This document shows, piece by piece, positions 7,011-15,700 of a DNA stretch of 34,545 bases. The translations under genes were made by a program, and so were the position numbers. Source of the stretch: Acidimicrobiales bacterium (GTDB lineage: Bacteria > Actinomycetota > Acidimicrobiia > Acidimicrobiales > MedAcidi-G1); NCBI GenBank assembly GCA_029577135.1, contig JARQPW010000024.1, positions 1-34,545 on the forward strand, in the 5' to 3' direction. A model generated the notes under the pieces. That model saw nothing but the letters and a program-made list of their open reading frames with translations, had not been told where the DNA came from and did not search any database. Within the stretch, counting starts at the first letter, position 1, and each line of letters starts with the position of its first letter.

Positions 7011-10000
7011 ATGAAGTTGTCCGGGAAGAGCGGGTGGCGCAACTTCCGTAGACGAGGTGTGGCGGTCGCCACCCTGCTCCTCCTCGTCGGCGGGATCCCG
7101 TCGGCGCAGGCCTCACCCGGCGACCTCGACACCACGTTCTCCTCGGACGGGAAACTCCTCACCGACATCGGCACCACCGACAGCGGCCGCGCAGTGGCCA
7201 TCCAGGCGGATGGAAAGATCGTCGTCGCTGGGTATGCGCTTGTAAGCGGCAGCTACGACTTTGCAGTGGCTCGATACGACGCAGACGGAGATCTTGACAC
7301 CGGGTTTTCCAGCGACGGACTTGTGACTGTTGATCTCAGTTCCACCCACGAACTGGCTTTCGGGATTGCGATTCAGTCGGACGGCAAGATTCTCGTAGTC
7401 GGAACTACGGACTATGGCGGTGTAAATACTGACTTCGGCGTTATACGGCTTACTTCGTCTGGTTCGCTCGATACGACGTTTTCGTCCGATGGCATTGTTG
7501 ACGTCGGTGTTGGTTCAGGCAACGACTACGCAACTGGTGTTGACATTGATGCTGACGGCGACATTGTCGTCGCTGGCTACGGGCATAACGGCTCCAACTG
7601 GGATGTGGGGGTCATCCGGTTGGACTCGTCGGGCAACCTGGACACGGACTTCTCGTCGGACGGCAAGGCGCTCTACGCCATCGGCTCGGGACACGACTAC
7701 GGCTACGGCCTCGACATCGCCTCGGACGGCGACCTGCTGATCACCGGCAGCAGCCACAACGGCAGCGACGACGACGTCCTCGTCCTGCGCCTCGACGCCA
7801 ACGGCGTGCTCGACACCGCCTTCGACACCGACGGCATCTGGACCGCCGACATCGGCTCGGGCACCGGTGACGTGGGCCGGGGGATCGTGGAGGCCTCCGA
7901 CGGCGACCTGCTCGTCGGCGGCTCCTCCGACGACGGCGACGACGACGTCCTGGCGGTCCGGCTCACCTCGGCGGGCGTCCTCGACACGGCGTTCAGCGGC
8001 GACGGCAAGGCCACCGTGGCGATCGGCTCGGACAACGACGTCGGCTACGGCATCGCCGAGCAGGAGGACGGCAGCATTGTCGTCGCCGGCACCAGCCACG
8101 ACGGCAGCGCCGAGGACATCGCGGTCGTGCGGTTCACCTCGGCCGGAGCGCTCGACACCGGCTTCAGCGGCGACGGCAAGCTGACCACCGACAGCGGCTC
8201 CGGCGACGCCTTCGGCTACGGGGTCGCCCTGACCTCGGCCGGCAAGGTCGTGGTCGCCGGCCAGGCGGTGGGCACCTCCGACACCGACTTCGCGGTCCTC
8301 GTCTACGAGGGCGCCACGGCGCCCGGTGCGCCGACCGCCCTGGGCGGAACCGCGGGTGACACGCAGGTGGCGTTGTCGTGGACGGCGCCGGCGTCCAACG
8401 GTGGTTCGGCGATCACGGGCTACAAGGTCGAGTCGTCGACGGACTCGGGGTCGTCGTGGTCCGACGAGGCCGCCGACACCGGGTCGACGGACACCTCCCA
8501 TACGGCGTCCGGCCTCACCAACGGCACGGCCTACCTCTTCCGGGTCTCGGCCATCAACGCCGTCGGGACCGGCACCGCCTCGGGGACCACGTCGGCCACG
8601 CCGGTGACCACGCCCGGTGCGCCGACCGCCCTGGGCGGCACCGCGGGAAACGGTGAGGTCTCGCTGGGCTGGTCGGCGCCGGCGTCCAACGGTGGTTCGG
8701 CGATCACGGGCTACAAGGTCGAGTCGTCCACGGACTCGGGGTCGTCGTGGTCCGACGAGGCCGCCGACACCGGGTCGTCGTCCACCTCGGCGGTCGTGGA
8801 CGGCCTGTCCAACGGAACGGCGGTGACGTTCCGGGTCTCGGCCATCAACGCCGTCGGGACCGGTTCGGCCTCCGGCGTCGAGACCGCCACGCCGCGCACC
8901 ACACCCGGGCAGCCGACCAGCCTCGCCGCCACCGAGGGCAACACCCAGGTGGCGTTGTCCTGGTCGGCCCCGACGAGCGACGGGGGCTCCGCCGTGACGG
9001 GCTACAAGGTCCAGCAGTCGACCAACAGCGGGTTCACGTGGACGACGGTCGTGGCCGACACGGGCTCCACCTCGACCTCGTACACGGTCTCGAGCCTGGC
9101 CAACGGCGGCACCTTCGCCTTCCGTGTCAGCGCGGTGAACGCCGCGGGAACCGGCAGCGCCTCGTCGACCGTGACCGCGACACCGCGCACCACCTCCGAC
9201 GCACCGACCGGCCTCTCGGGCACCCCGGGCGACCAGCAGGTGGCGCTCGCATGGACGGCGCCGGCCGAGTCGGGAGGGTCGGTGGTGGCGGGCTACCGGG
9301 TCGAGAAGTCCGCCGACGGCGGCTCCACGTGGTCGACCGTGGTCGCCGACACCGGATCGACCACGACCTCCTACACGGTGACAGGACTGGCCAACGGAAC
9401 CACCTACGCCTTCCGAACCGCCGCCGTCAACGTCGCGGGAACCGGCAGCACGTCGGCGACGGCCTCGGCGATCCCGCGGACCACCCCCGGCAGGCCGACG
9501 GGCGTGGCGTCCGAGGACGGCGACGCGCAGAGTGCCCTGACCTGGACGGCACCGTCGAACGACGGGGGTGCGGCCATCACCGGGTACCGGGTCGAGCAGT
9601 CGGCGGACGGGGGGACGACCTGGACGACGGTCGTGGCCGACACCGAGTCGACCTCGACGGCCTACACGGTGGCCGGCCTCGCCAACGGCACGGCCTATGC
9701 GTTCCGGGTCTCGGCCGTCAACGCCGCCGGCCCGGGCAGTGCCTCGTCGACAGCGACCGGAAGCCCCGTGGCGCCGACCACCACCACGACCACCACGACC
9801 ACCACGACCACCACGACCACGACGACCACCACGACCACCACGACCACGACGACCACCACGACGACGGTGGCACCCACGACCACGACGACGACGGTGGCAC
9901 CCACGACCACCACGACAGTCGCGCCCACCACGTCCGCCCCGTCCGTCGGCACGACCACGGCGCCGCCCACCACCGCTGCACCCGCCACTTCTGCGCCGCC

Positions 10001-10142
10001 CACTTCTGCGCCGCCCACTTCTGCGCCGCCCGCTTCTGCGCCGCCTCCTGACGGACCCCCGCCGTTGCCGCCGATGACGATTATCGACGGCCGGCTCTAC
10101 CAGGACGGCGGGATCCCCCTCCCGCCCTACTACCTGGGCTGA
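7011..10142 (+). CDS. Secreted delta-60 repeat / fibronectin type III protein with Thr-Pro-rich tail
   Basis: The 1043-residue protein begins with a Sec signal (basic residues to about 15, hydrophobic 16-29, cleavage likely after AQA at 34). Residues 39-434 hold seven repeats of about 57 residues, each opening with LDTxFSxDG and containing a DGxIVVAG-like strand; these match the delta-60 repeat family. Seven units suggest a seven-bladed beta-propeller. Residues about 437-920 hold five fibronectin type III domains with a 97-residue period, with ITGYKVE and NGTAYxFRVSAxNAxGxG motifs. A run of 30 threonines (923-952) leads into a Thr/Val/Pro and TSAPP-repeat tail ending IPLPPYYLG. No LPXTG or membrane anchor is seen. 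The ATG at 7011 is preferred over an in-frame GTG at 6987 because it gives a proper signal peptide. The ligand is unknown; adhesion or polymer binding is a guess. Confidence 0.88.
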   Translation: MKLSGKSGWRNFRRRGVAVATLLLLVGGIPSAQASPGDLDTTFSSDGKLLTDIGTTDSGRAVAIQADGKIVVAGYALVSGSYDFAVARYDADGDLDTGFSSDGLVTVDLSSTHELAFGIAIQSDGKILVVGTTDYGGVNTDFGVIRLTSSGSLDTTFSSDGIVDVGVGSGNDYATGVDIDADGDIVVAGYGHNGSNWDVGVIRLDSSGNLDTDFSSDGKALYAIGSGHDYGYGLDIASDGDLLITGSSHNGSDDDVLVLRLDANGVLDTAFDTDGIWTADIGSGTGDVGRGIVEASDGDLLVGGSSDDGDDDVLAVRLTSAGVLDTAFSGDGKATVAIGSDNDVGYGIAEQEDGSIVVAGTSHDGSAEDIAVVRFTSAGALDTGFSGDGKLTTDSGSGDAFGYGVALTSAGKVVVAGQAVGTSDTDFAVLVYEGATAPGAPTALGGTAGDTQVALSWTAPASNGGSAITGYKVESSTDSGSSWSDEAADTGSTDTSHTASGLTNGTAYLFRVSAINAVGTGTASGTTSATPVTTPGAPTALGGTAGNGEVSLGWSAPASNGGSAITGYKVESSTDSGSSWSDEAADTGSSSTSAVVDGLSNGTAVTFRVSAINAVGTGSASGVETATPRTTPGQPTSLAATEGNTQVALSWSAPTSDGGSAVTGYKVQQSTNSGFTWTTVVADTGSTSTSYTVSSLANGGTFAFRVSAVNAAGTGSASSTVTATPRTTSDAPTGLSGTPGDQQVALAWTAPAESGGSVVAGYRVEKSADGGSTWSTVVADTGSTTTSYTVTGLANGTTYAFRTAAVNVAGTGSTSATASAIPRTTPGRPTGVASEDGDAQSALTWTAPSNDGGAAITGYRVEQSADGGTTWTTVVADTESTSTAYTVAGLANGTAYAFRVSAVNAAGPGSASSTATGSPVAPTTTTTTTTTTTTTTTTTTTTTTTTTTTTTTVAPTTTTTTVAPTTTTTVAPTTSAPSVGTTTAPPTTAAPATSAPPTSAPPTSAPPASAPPPDGPPPLPPMTIIDGRLYQDGGIPLPPYYLG
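7205..7620 (+). other. Low-GC patch inside the repeat-protein gene
   Basis: Across repeats 1-3 codon use shifts to A/T-ending codons (GTT, GCT, ATT, TCT, ACT). Two 60-base lines counted by hand (7381-7500) give about 50% GC, against 68% for 7681-7740 in the next repeat. The reading frame is intact. Boundaries are approximate. Confidence 0.7.
8383..8777 (+). repeat. Near-identical 104-bp direct repeat in FN3 domains 1 and 2
   Basis: Bases 8383-8486 and 8674-8777 differ at one position by eye. The offset is 291 bases, exactly 97 codons, so the reading frame is kept. FN3 domains 3-5 have clearly diverged at the DNA level, so this pair reflects recent duplication or gene conversion. Confidence 0.85.
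9777..9866 (+). repeat. ACC/ACG trinucleotide tract encoding 30 threonines
   Basis: Ninety bases contain only ACC and ACG codons. Shorter Thr runs separated by VAP follow at 9867-9935. Length changes here would alter the linker without breaking the frame. Confidence 0.9.
9987..10046 (+). repeat. Four tandem 15-bp units encoding TSAPP repeats
   Basis: The unit ACTTCTGCGCCGCCC occurs three times in a row (9987, 10002, 10017), followed by a variant beginning GCT and ending CCT (10032-10046). The repeated use of TCT for Ser is unusual for this genome and indicates expansion from one ancestral unit. Confidence 0.9.
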
Positions 10143-10223
10143 CCCGGGCCCGCCTGAAGTGAGCACGAGCCGCTTCGGTGCACCTGAACGAGAATGGCGC
10201 GGATGCGAGTGCCTGCTTCCCGC

Positions 10224-10229
10224 TATGGT
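10224..10229 (+). promoter_or_regulatory. Probable -10 element (TATGGT) upstream of prs
   Basis: TATGGT lies 40 bases before the ATG of prs in the 127-base gap after the repeat-protein gene, giving a leader of about 34 bases. No strong -35 consensus and no RNA gene is visible in the gap. Confidence 0.35.
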
Positions 10230-10269
10230 CCCCTCGCGCGAGTAGGCACCGGACGACGAGACGGGCTCC

Positions 10270-11250
10270 ATGGAACTGGTCACCCACAAGACGCTCTACC
10301 TGGTCGCCGGGCGGGCGAGCCGTCTCCTCGCCGAGGAGATCGCCGCCGAGCTCGGTGAGGCGCTCGGTGAGCCGAACCTGGCCGAGTTCGCCAACGGCGA
10401 GATCCACTGCCGCTTCGCCGAGTCGATCCGCGGCTGCGACGCCTTCATCATCCAGTCGCACGGCAACTTCGAGGAATCGTCGATCAACGACACCCTCATG
10501 GAGCAACTGATCATGGTGGACGCCGCCCGACGGGCCTCGGCCAAGCGCATCACCGCCGTCTGCCCCCACTACGCCTATGCCCGCCAGGACCGCAAGTCCT
10601 CGGGACGCGAGCCCATCACCGCCAAACTGGTCGCCAACATGTTTGCTGCAGCCGGCGCCAGTCGCCTGGTCAGCGTCGACCTCCACTCCGGGCAGATCCA
10701 GGGCTTCTTCGACGGCCCCGTCGACCACCTCACCGCCATGCCGTTGATCACCGACTACCTGACCGGTCTCGACGGCGAGGTGGTCATCGTGTCGCCGGAC
10801 GCCGGTCGGGTGAAGGTGGCCGAACGCTACGCCAACCTGCTCGACGCCGACCTGGCGATCATCCACAAGCGGCGGAGTTCGACCATGTTCAACACCGTCG
10901 AGGCCAAGGAGGTCGTCGGCGAGGTCGACGGAAAGGTCTGCGTGATCGTCGACGACATGATCGACACCGCCGGCACCATCTGCGCCGCGGCCGATCAGCT
11001 CACCAAGCGTGGCGCCTCACGGGTCGTTGCAGCCACCACCCACGGCGTGTTCTCCGGCCCGGCAGTCGAACGCCTGGAGGCTTCTTCGATCGAGAAGGTC
11101 GTGGTGACCAACACGCTTCCTTTGCCCGAGGAGGCGAACGGCGACCTCTTCGAGATCCTCTCCATCGCCCCGCTCCTCGCCCGGGCCATCAACGCCGTCT
11201 TCGAGGACACCTCGGTCAGCGAGATCTTCGGCGGCAACAACCTGGCCTGA
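10270..11250 (+). CDS. prs: Ribose-phosphate pyrophosphokinase (PRPP synthetase)
   Basis: This cytosolic enzyme makes PRPP from ribose 5-phosphate and ATP for purine, pyrimidine, His, Trp and NAD synthesis. The 326-residue length is normal for class I. Visible motifs are FANGEIHCRF, YAYARQDRKS (flexible loop and ATP contacts), VDLHSGQIQGFF, KRRSS and the PRPP-binding loop VIVDDMIDTAGT. It opens the core block. In many Actinobacteria glmU sits immediately upstream; here the upstream neighbour is the secreted repeat protein, so the left edge of the conserved block is at this gene. The next gene, rplY, follows after 142 bases with its own promoter-like hexamer. Confidence 0.97.
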   Translation: MELVTHKTLYLVAGRASRLLAEEIAAELGEALGEPNLAEFANGEIHCRFAESIRGCDAFIIQSHGNFEESSINDTLMEQLIMVDAARRASAKRITAVCPHYAYARQDRKSSGREPITAKLVANMFAAAGASRLVSVDLHSGQIQGFFDGPVDHLTAMPLITDYLTGLDGEVVIVSPDAGRVKVAERYANLLDADLAIIHKRRSSTMFNTVEAKEVVGEVDGKVCVIVDDMIDTAGTICAAADQLTKRGASRVVAATTHGVFSGPAVERLEASSIEKVVVTNTLPLPEEANGDLFEILSIAPLLARAINAVFEDTSVSEIFGGNNLA

Positions 11251-11292
11251 CGGACCGGCGCCATCACCGGTCGTCGCGGGACAATCCGCCGG

Positions 11293-11298
11293 TAGGAT
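11293..11298 (+). promoter_or_regulatory. Possible -10 element (TAGGAT) upstream of rplY
   Basis: TAGGAT lies in the 142-base prs-rplY gap and would give a leader of about 88 bases. That leader could be regulatory, as for many ribosomal protein genes, but no specific structure was identified. Confidence 0.3.
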
Positions 11299-11392
11299 TC
11301 CCGACCGGTCCAGTGGGCCTCCGAATCACCGGATCCGCCCGGCCCCCTTCGCGTGAAGGCCCCCAGAAGTCACCCCGAGAGAAGATTCCTCC

Positions 11393-12079
11393 ATGGACGA
11401 GATCGTGCTCACCGCGGCCACGGGCCGCACCGTCGGTACCCGGCCCAGCCGCCGCCTGCGCGCTACGGGCGCCATCCCCGCCGTCGTCTACGGCCTCGAC
11501 CAGGAACCGGTGACCGTCACGGTCGAGTGGCCGGAACTGCGTCGTGCGATCACCACCGAGGCCGGCCTCAACGCCGTCATCCAGCTCGAGATCGACGGCG
11601 ACCGGCACCTCAGCATCGTCAAGGACATCCAGCGTCACCCGGTGCGGCGCGATGTCCTCCATGTCGACTTCATCCGCATCGACCCCGATCGGGAGGTCGT
11701 CGTCGACGTGCCCATCGTGTTCGTGGGCGATGCCGAAGAGGTCACCAACAACGACGGCATGGTCGACCAGAACCTGTTCGCCCTGACCATCAGCTCCACT
11801 CCCGGCAACATCCCCACCGAGATCGAGATCGACATCTCGGCGCTCACCATCGGCGACTCCCTGCGGGTCGGCGACCTGGTGCTGCCGCAGGGCGTCAGCA
11901 CCGAGGTCGACCCGGACGACGCCGTTGCCGTCGCCATGATCACCCGCTCGACGCTCGAGGCGATGGCCGCCGACGAAGAGGCCGAGGCCGCGGCCCTGGC
12001 TGCAGAGCTGGCCGAAGAGGCCGAAGAGGGCGAAGAGGCTGCCGGCGACGACGGCGAGGCCGACGCCTCTGACGAGTAG
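11393..12079 (+). CDS. rplY: 50S ribosomal protein L25 / general stress protein Ctc
   Basis: The 228-residue protein binds 5S rRNA in the large ribosomal subunit. It has the long Ctc/TL5 form: the N-terminal L25 domain (residues 1-95, with RRLRATGAIPAVVYG, IQRHPVRRDVLHVDF) followed by the TL5 C-terminal beta domain (about 96-185) and an acidic Ala/Glu/Asp tail of about 40 residues. The acidic tail is common in actinobacterial homologues. It sits directly upstream of pth, the usual arrangement across bacteria, with 15 bases between the genes. The start ATG is well placed relative to homologues. Confidence 0.95.
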   Translation: MDEIVLTAATGRTVGTRPSRRLRATGAIPAVVYGLDQEPVTVTVEWPELRRAITTEAGLNAVIQLEIDGDRHLSIVKDIQRHPVRRDVLHVDFIRIDPDREVVVDVPIVFVGDAEEVTNNDGMVDQNLFALTISSTPGNIPTEIEIDISALTIGDSLRVGDLVLPQGVSTEVDPDDAVAVAMITRSTLEAMAADEEAEAAALAAELAEEAEEGEEAAGDDGEADASDE

Positions 12080-12094
12080 CGGACCGGGCCGGTC

Positions 12095-12721
12095 GTGTTC
12101 CGGCGTTCCCATTCCGGACGACCCCGGGGCGAGCGCAGCGGCGAGCCTGCCGCTCTGCTGGTCGTCGGCCTGGGTAACCCCGGGCGCGAGTTCGCAGGCA
12201 CCCGCCACAACGTCGGCTTCATGGTCGTCGAGGCCCTCGCCGACCGCCACGGTGGCAGCCTGAGACGCTCCCGGCAGGAGGCGCTGGTCGCCGAAGTCCG
12301 GATCGACGGTGAGCGTGTGGCCCTGGCCATGCCGCAGACCTTCATGAACGAGTCCGGCCGTTCGGTCGGCCGGCTGGTCCGTCGCCACGGCATCGACGAT
12401 CCGACCCACCTCATCGTCATCCACGACGAGCTCGACCTGGCGCCGGGCGCGCTCCGGCTCAAGGCCGGAGGCGGCCTGGCCGGCCACAACGGGCTGCGGT
12501 CCATCACCGCACACCTGGACACGCAGGACTACCTGCGGGTCCGCATCGGTGTCGGCAAGCCGCCGGACCCCCGCAGGGGTGCCGACCACGTGCTGAAGCG
12601 GCCCGGAAGGTCCGAGGCGACGGCGATCCAGATCGCCGTCGCCGAGGCCGTAGAAGCGGTCGAGGCCATCCTCGCCGACGGGATCGACGAGGCCATGGGC
12701 CGCTACAACGTCCGCCCGTGA
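12095..12721 (+). CDS. pth: Peptidyl-tRNA hydrolase
   Basis: The enzyme recycles peptidyl-tRNAs released from stalled ribosomes by hydrolysing the ester bond. The 208-residue protein shows VVGLGNPG, TRHNVGFM with catalytic His38, the FMNESGRSVG segment with its conserved Asn, VIHDELD with Asp111 and GHNGLRSI. A GTG at 12095 gives an 18-residue basic extension before the usual first strand. No nearer in-frame ATG or GTG is better placed, so the extension may be genuine. It lies between rplY (15 bases) and mfd (13 bases) and probably forms one operon with them. Confidence 0.96.
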   Translation: MFRRSHSGRPRGERSGEPAALLVVGLGNPGREFAGTRHNVGFMVVEALADRHGGSLRRSRQEALVAEVRIDGERVALAMPQTFMNESGRSVGRLVRRHGIDDPTHLIVIHDELDLAPGALRLKAGGGLAGHNGLRSITAHLDTQDYLRVRIGVGKPPDPRRGADHVLKRPGRSEATAIQIAVAEAVEAVEAILADGIDEAMGRYNVRP

Positions 12722-12734
12722 CGGGCGCCTCCCG

Positions 12735-15700
12735 GTGATCCTCGAGACCCTGCCGGGGCTGCTCGACGCCGAGCCGGCACTCGATGCGCTCCCGGGTCGC
12801 CGTCAGGTGACGCTGGCCGTCCCCGAACCGGTCAGGGCCGTCGTATTGGCGGCGATCGCAGGACGGTCGGAACGGTCGCCGCTCGTCGTCGCCGTGCCGA
12901 CCGGCGCCGAGGCCGAGCGACTGGTCGCCGACCTCCGTGCCTTCCTCGGCGACGGGTCGGTCGAGTTGTTCCCTGCCTGGGAGACCCTGCCGTTCGAGCG
13001 GGTCAGCCCGGGCGTCGAGACCATGGGCCTGCGGTTACGGGTCCTGCACCGGCTGTCCGATCCGGCCGACCGCCCACGGGTCGTCGTGGCCTCGGGCCGG
13101 GCCCTGGTGCAGCGCCTCGGCCCCGGAGCCGGGGAGCAGCCTCCGGTCCTCATCGGCCCCGGCGACGTGGTCGACCAGACGCAACTGGTCGCAGACCTGG
13201 TCCGCTGTGGCTACCGGCGCGAGTACCAGGTCGAGCACCGCGGCGAGCTGGCCGTACGCGGCTCGATCATCGACCTCTGGCCCTCGACGGCCGACGCCCC
13301 GGTGCGGATCGACCTGTGGGGCGACGAGGTCGAACGGCTCTGCGAGTTCGGTGTTGCCGACCAACGGACCACGGTCCCACGAGCCGAGGTGGAGATCCTG
13401 CCGTGCCGGGAGGTGCTGCCCGACGAGGTCGTCCGGGCCCGGGCCGAGGCGCTCATCGCCGAACAGCCCTGGGGGCGCGAGCAGTGGCAGCGCCTGGCCG
13501 ACGGCGAGGTCTTCGACGGAATGGAGTCGTGGCTGCCCTGGCTGGCGGGAGAGGAGCGGGTGCTGTTCGACCTGCTGGACGACGACGCCCTCGTGGTCGC
13601 GGTCGAACCCCGCCGCATCCGCGACCGCATCGATGACCTGCGGGCCGAGGAGGAGGACCTGGCCGGCACGCTGGCCGCCACCTGGGGCGCCGGCGATGTG
13701 AACTTCCCGCGGCTCCACACCGAGTGGGACCGCCTCCTCGCCCACACCGGGGCGCCGCTCTGGTTGTTCGAGGCGGTGTCGTCGGGGCCGACGGTCGAGT
13801 CGGTCGTGGCGACGGGGTGGGAGGCGGTCGGTTCCCGGGGCGAGACGTTGACCGGGCGCCTCGCCGGCCTGCTGGCCGACGGCTACCGGGTCGTGGTCGC
13901 TGCAGAGGGTGCCGGATCGGCCGGCCAGTTGGTCGAGCGGTTCCGCGGAGCCGGAATCGAGTTGGCCCCGGTCGCCCTGGATGCCACCGAGCTCCCGATG
14001 GGCGGTTCGGTGGTCGCGGCGCCGCTCGAGCGGGGGTTCGTGCTGCCCGCCAGCCGTCTGGCGGTGCTCACCGAGTCGGAGGCCACGGGTCGCCGCCGCA
14101 CCCGCCGGCGCACGCGCCCCCGTCGTCAGGCGGCGGTGCGCGTGTTCGAGGACCTGGCGCCCGGCGACTACGTGGTCCACGAACAGCACGGTGTGGCACG
14201 CTTCGCCGGCCTCGTCATCCGCACGCCCGCCGGCATCGAACGCGACTACCTGCTGCTCGAGTACCGGGGGGACGACCGGCTCTACCTGCCCACCGACCAG
14301 ATCGACGCCATCCGGCCCTACACGAGTGGAGACCGGCCGTCGCTGAGCCGCATGGGTGGCGTCGACTGGCAGAAGACGCGTGCCCGGGTGCGGTCGGCGG
14401 TCGCGGAGATCGCCCAGGAACTGGTGGTCCTCTACCAGGCCCGAAAGTCGGCCGAGGGTCGGGCCTTCGCCGCGGACACTCCGTGGCAGGGGGAGTTCGA
14501 ACAGTCCTTCCCCTACCAGGAGACGCCGGACCAGTTGGCGGCGATCCTCGATGTGAAGGAGGACATGGAGCGCCCCGTGCCCATGGACCGGCTGGTGTGC
14601 GGCGACGTCGGCTTCGGCAAGACCGAGGTGGCACTGCGGGCGGTGTTCAAGGCGGTCCAGTGCGGCTCCCAGGCGGCCGTGCTCGTGCCGACCACGCTCC
14701 TCGCCCAGCAGCACGGCCAGACCTTCCGGGACCGCTTCGCCCCGTACCCCATCCGGACCGAGGTGCTGAGCCGCTTCCTGTCGAACGCCGAGGCGAAGGC
14801 CGTGGTGGACGGACTGGCCGACGGTTCCGTCGACGTCGTGATCGGCACCCACCGGCTGCTCTCCGGAGACTGCCGGTTCAAGGACCTGGGCCTGCTCGTC
14901 ATCGACGAGGAGCAGCGCTTCGGCGTGCGCCACAAGGAGGCCATCAAGCGGCTGCGTGCCGACGTCGACGTGCTGACGCTCACCGCCACGCCGATCCCCC
15001 GCACCCTCGAGATGTCGCTCACCGGCATCCGAGACCTCAGCCTGATCGACACCCCGCCCGCCGACCGGCAGCCGATCCTGACCTACGTCGGCGAGTACGA
15101 CGAGCGGGCCGTGGTCGAGGCGATCCGGCGCGAGCTGCTCCGGGAGGGGCAGGTGTTCTTCGTGCACAACCGGGTCGCCGACATCGAGCAGGTGGCGGGA
15201 GGCCTGCGCGAGCTCGTGCCCGAGGCGCGTGTGGTGGTCGCCCACGGACAGATGGACGAGGCATCCCTCGAGTCGGTCGTGCTCGACTTCTGGGAGGGCA
15301 ACCACGACGTGCTGGTCTGTACGACCATCATCGAGTCGGGCATCGACATGCCGACGGTCAACACACTGGTCGTCGACCGGGCGGATCTGCTGGGCCTCGG
15401 CCAGATGCACCAGTTGAGGGGCCGGGTGGGTCGTGCCGGCCAGCGTGCGTATGCGTACCTGTTCGTGCCGCCCGACCGGTCGCTCACCGAGGAGGCCTAC
15501 GAGCGCCTCCGCACGATCGGCGAGTCGACCGATCTGGGGTCCGGCTTCCGGATCGCAATGCGCGACCTGGAGATCCGCGGCGCCGGCAACCTGCTCGGCA
15601 CCGGCCAGAGCGGCCACATCGCGGCGGTCGGCTACGACCTCTACTGCCAGATGGTGAACGAGGCGGTCGACGAACTCGCGGGCCGGATGCCCGAGGTGGC

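Noticed and set aside
9777-9940. CRISPR-like or satellite array.
   Set aside because: The repetition is codon-periodic (ACC/ACG) within an intact secreted-protein gene, with no spacers.
7515-10289. A 924-codon antisense open frame over the repeat protein.
   Set aside because: Low-complexity Arg/Gly translation mirrors the sense repeats; no start signal or domain.
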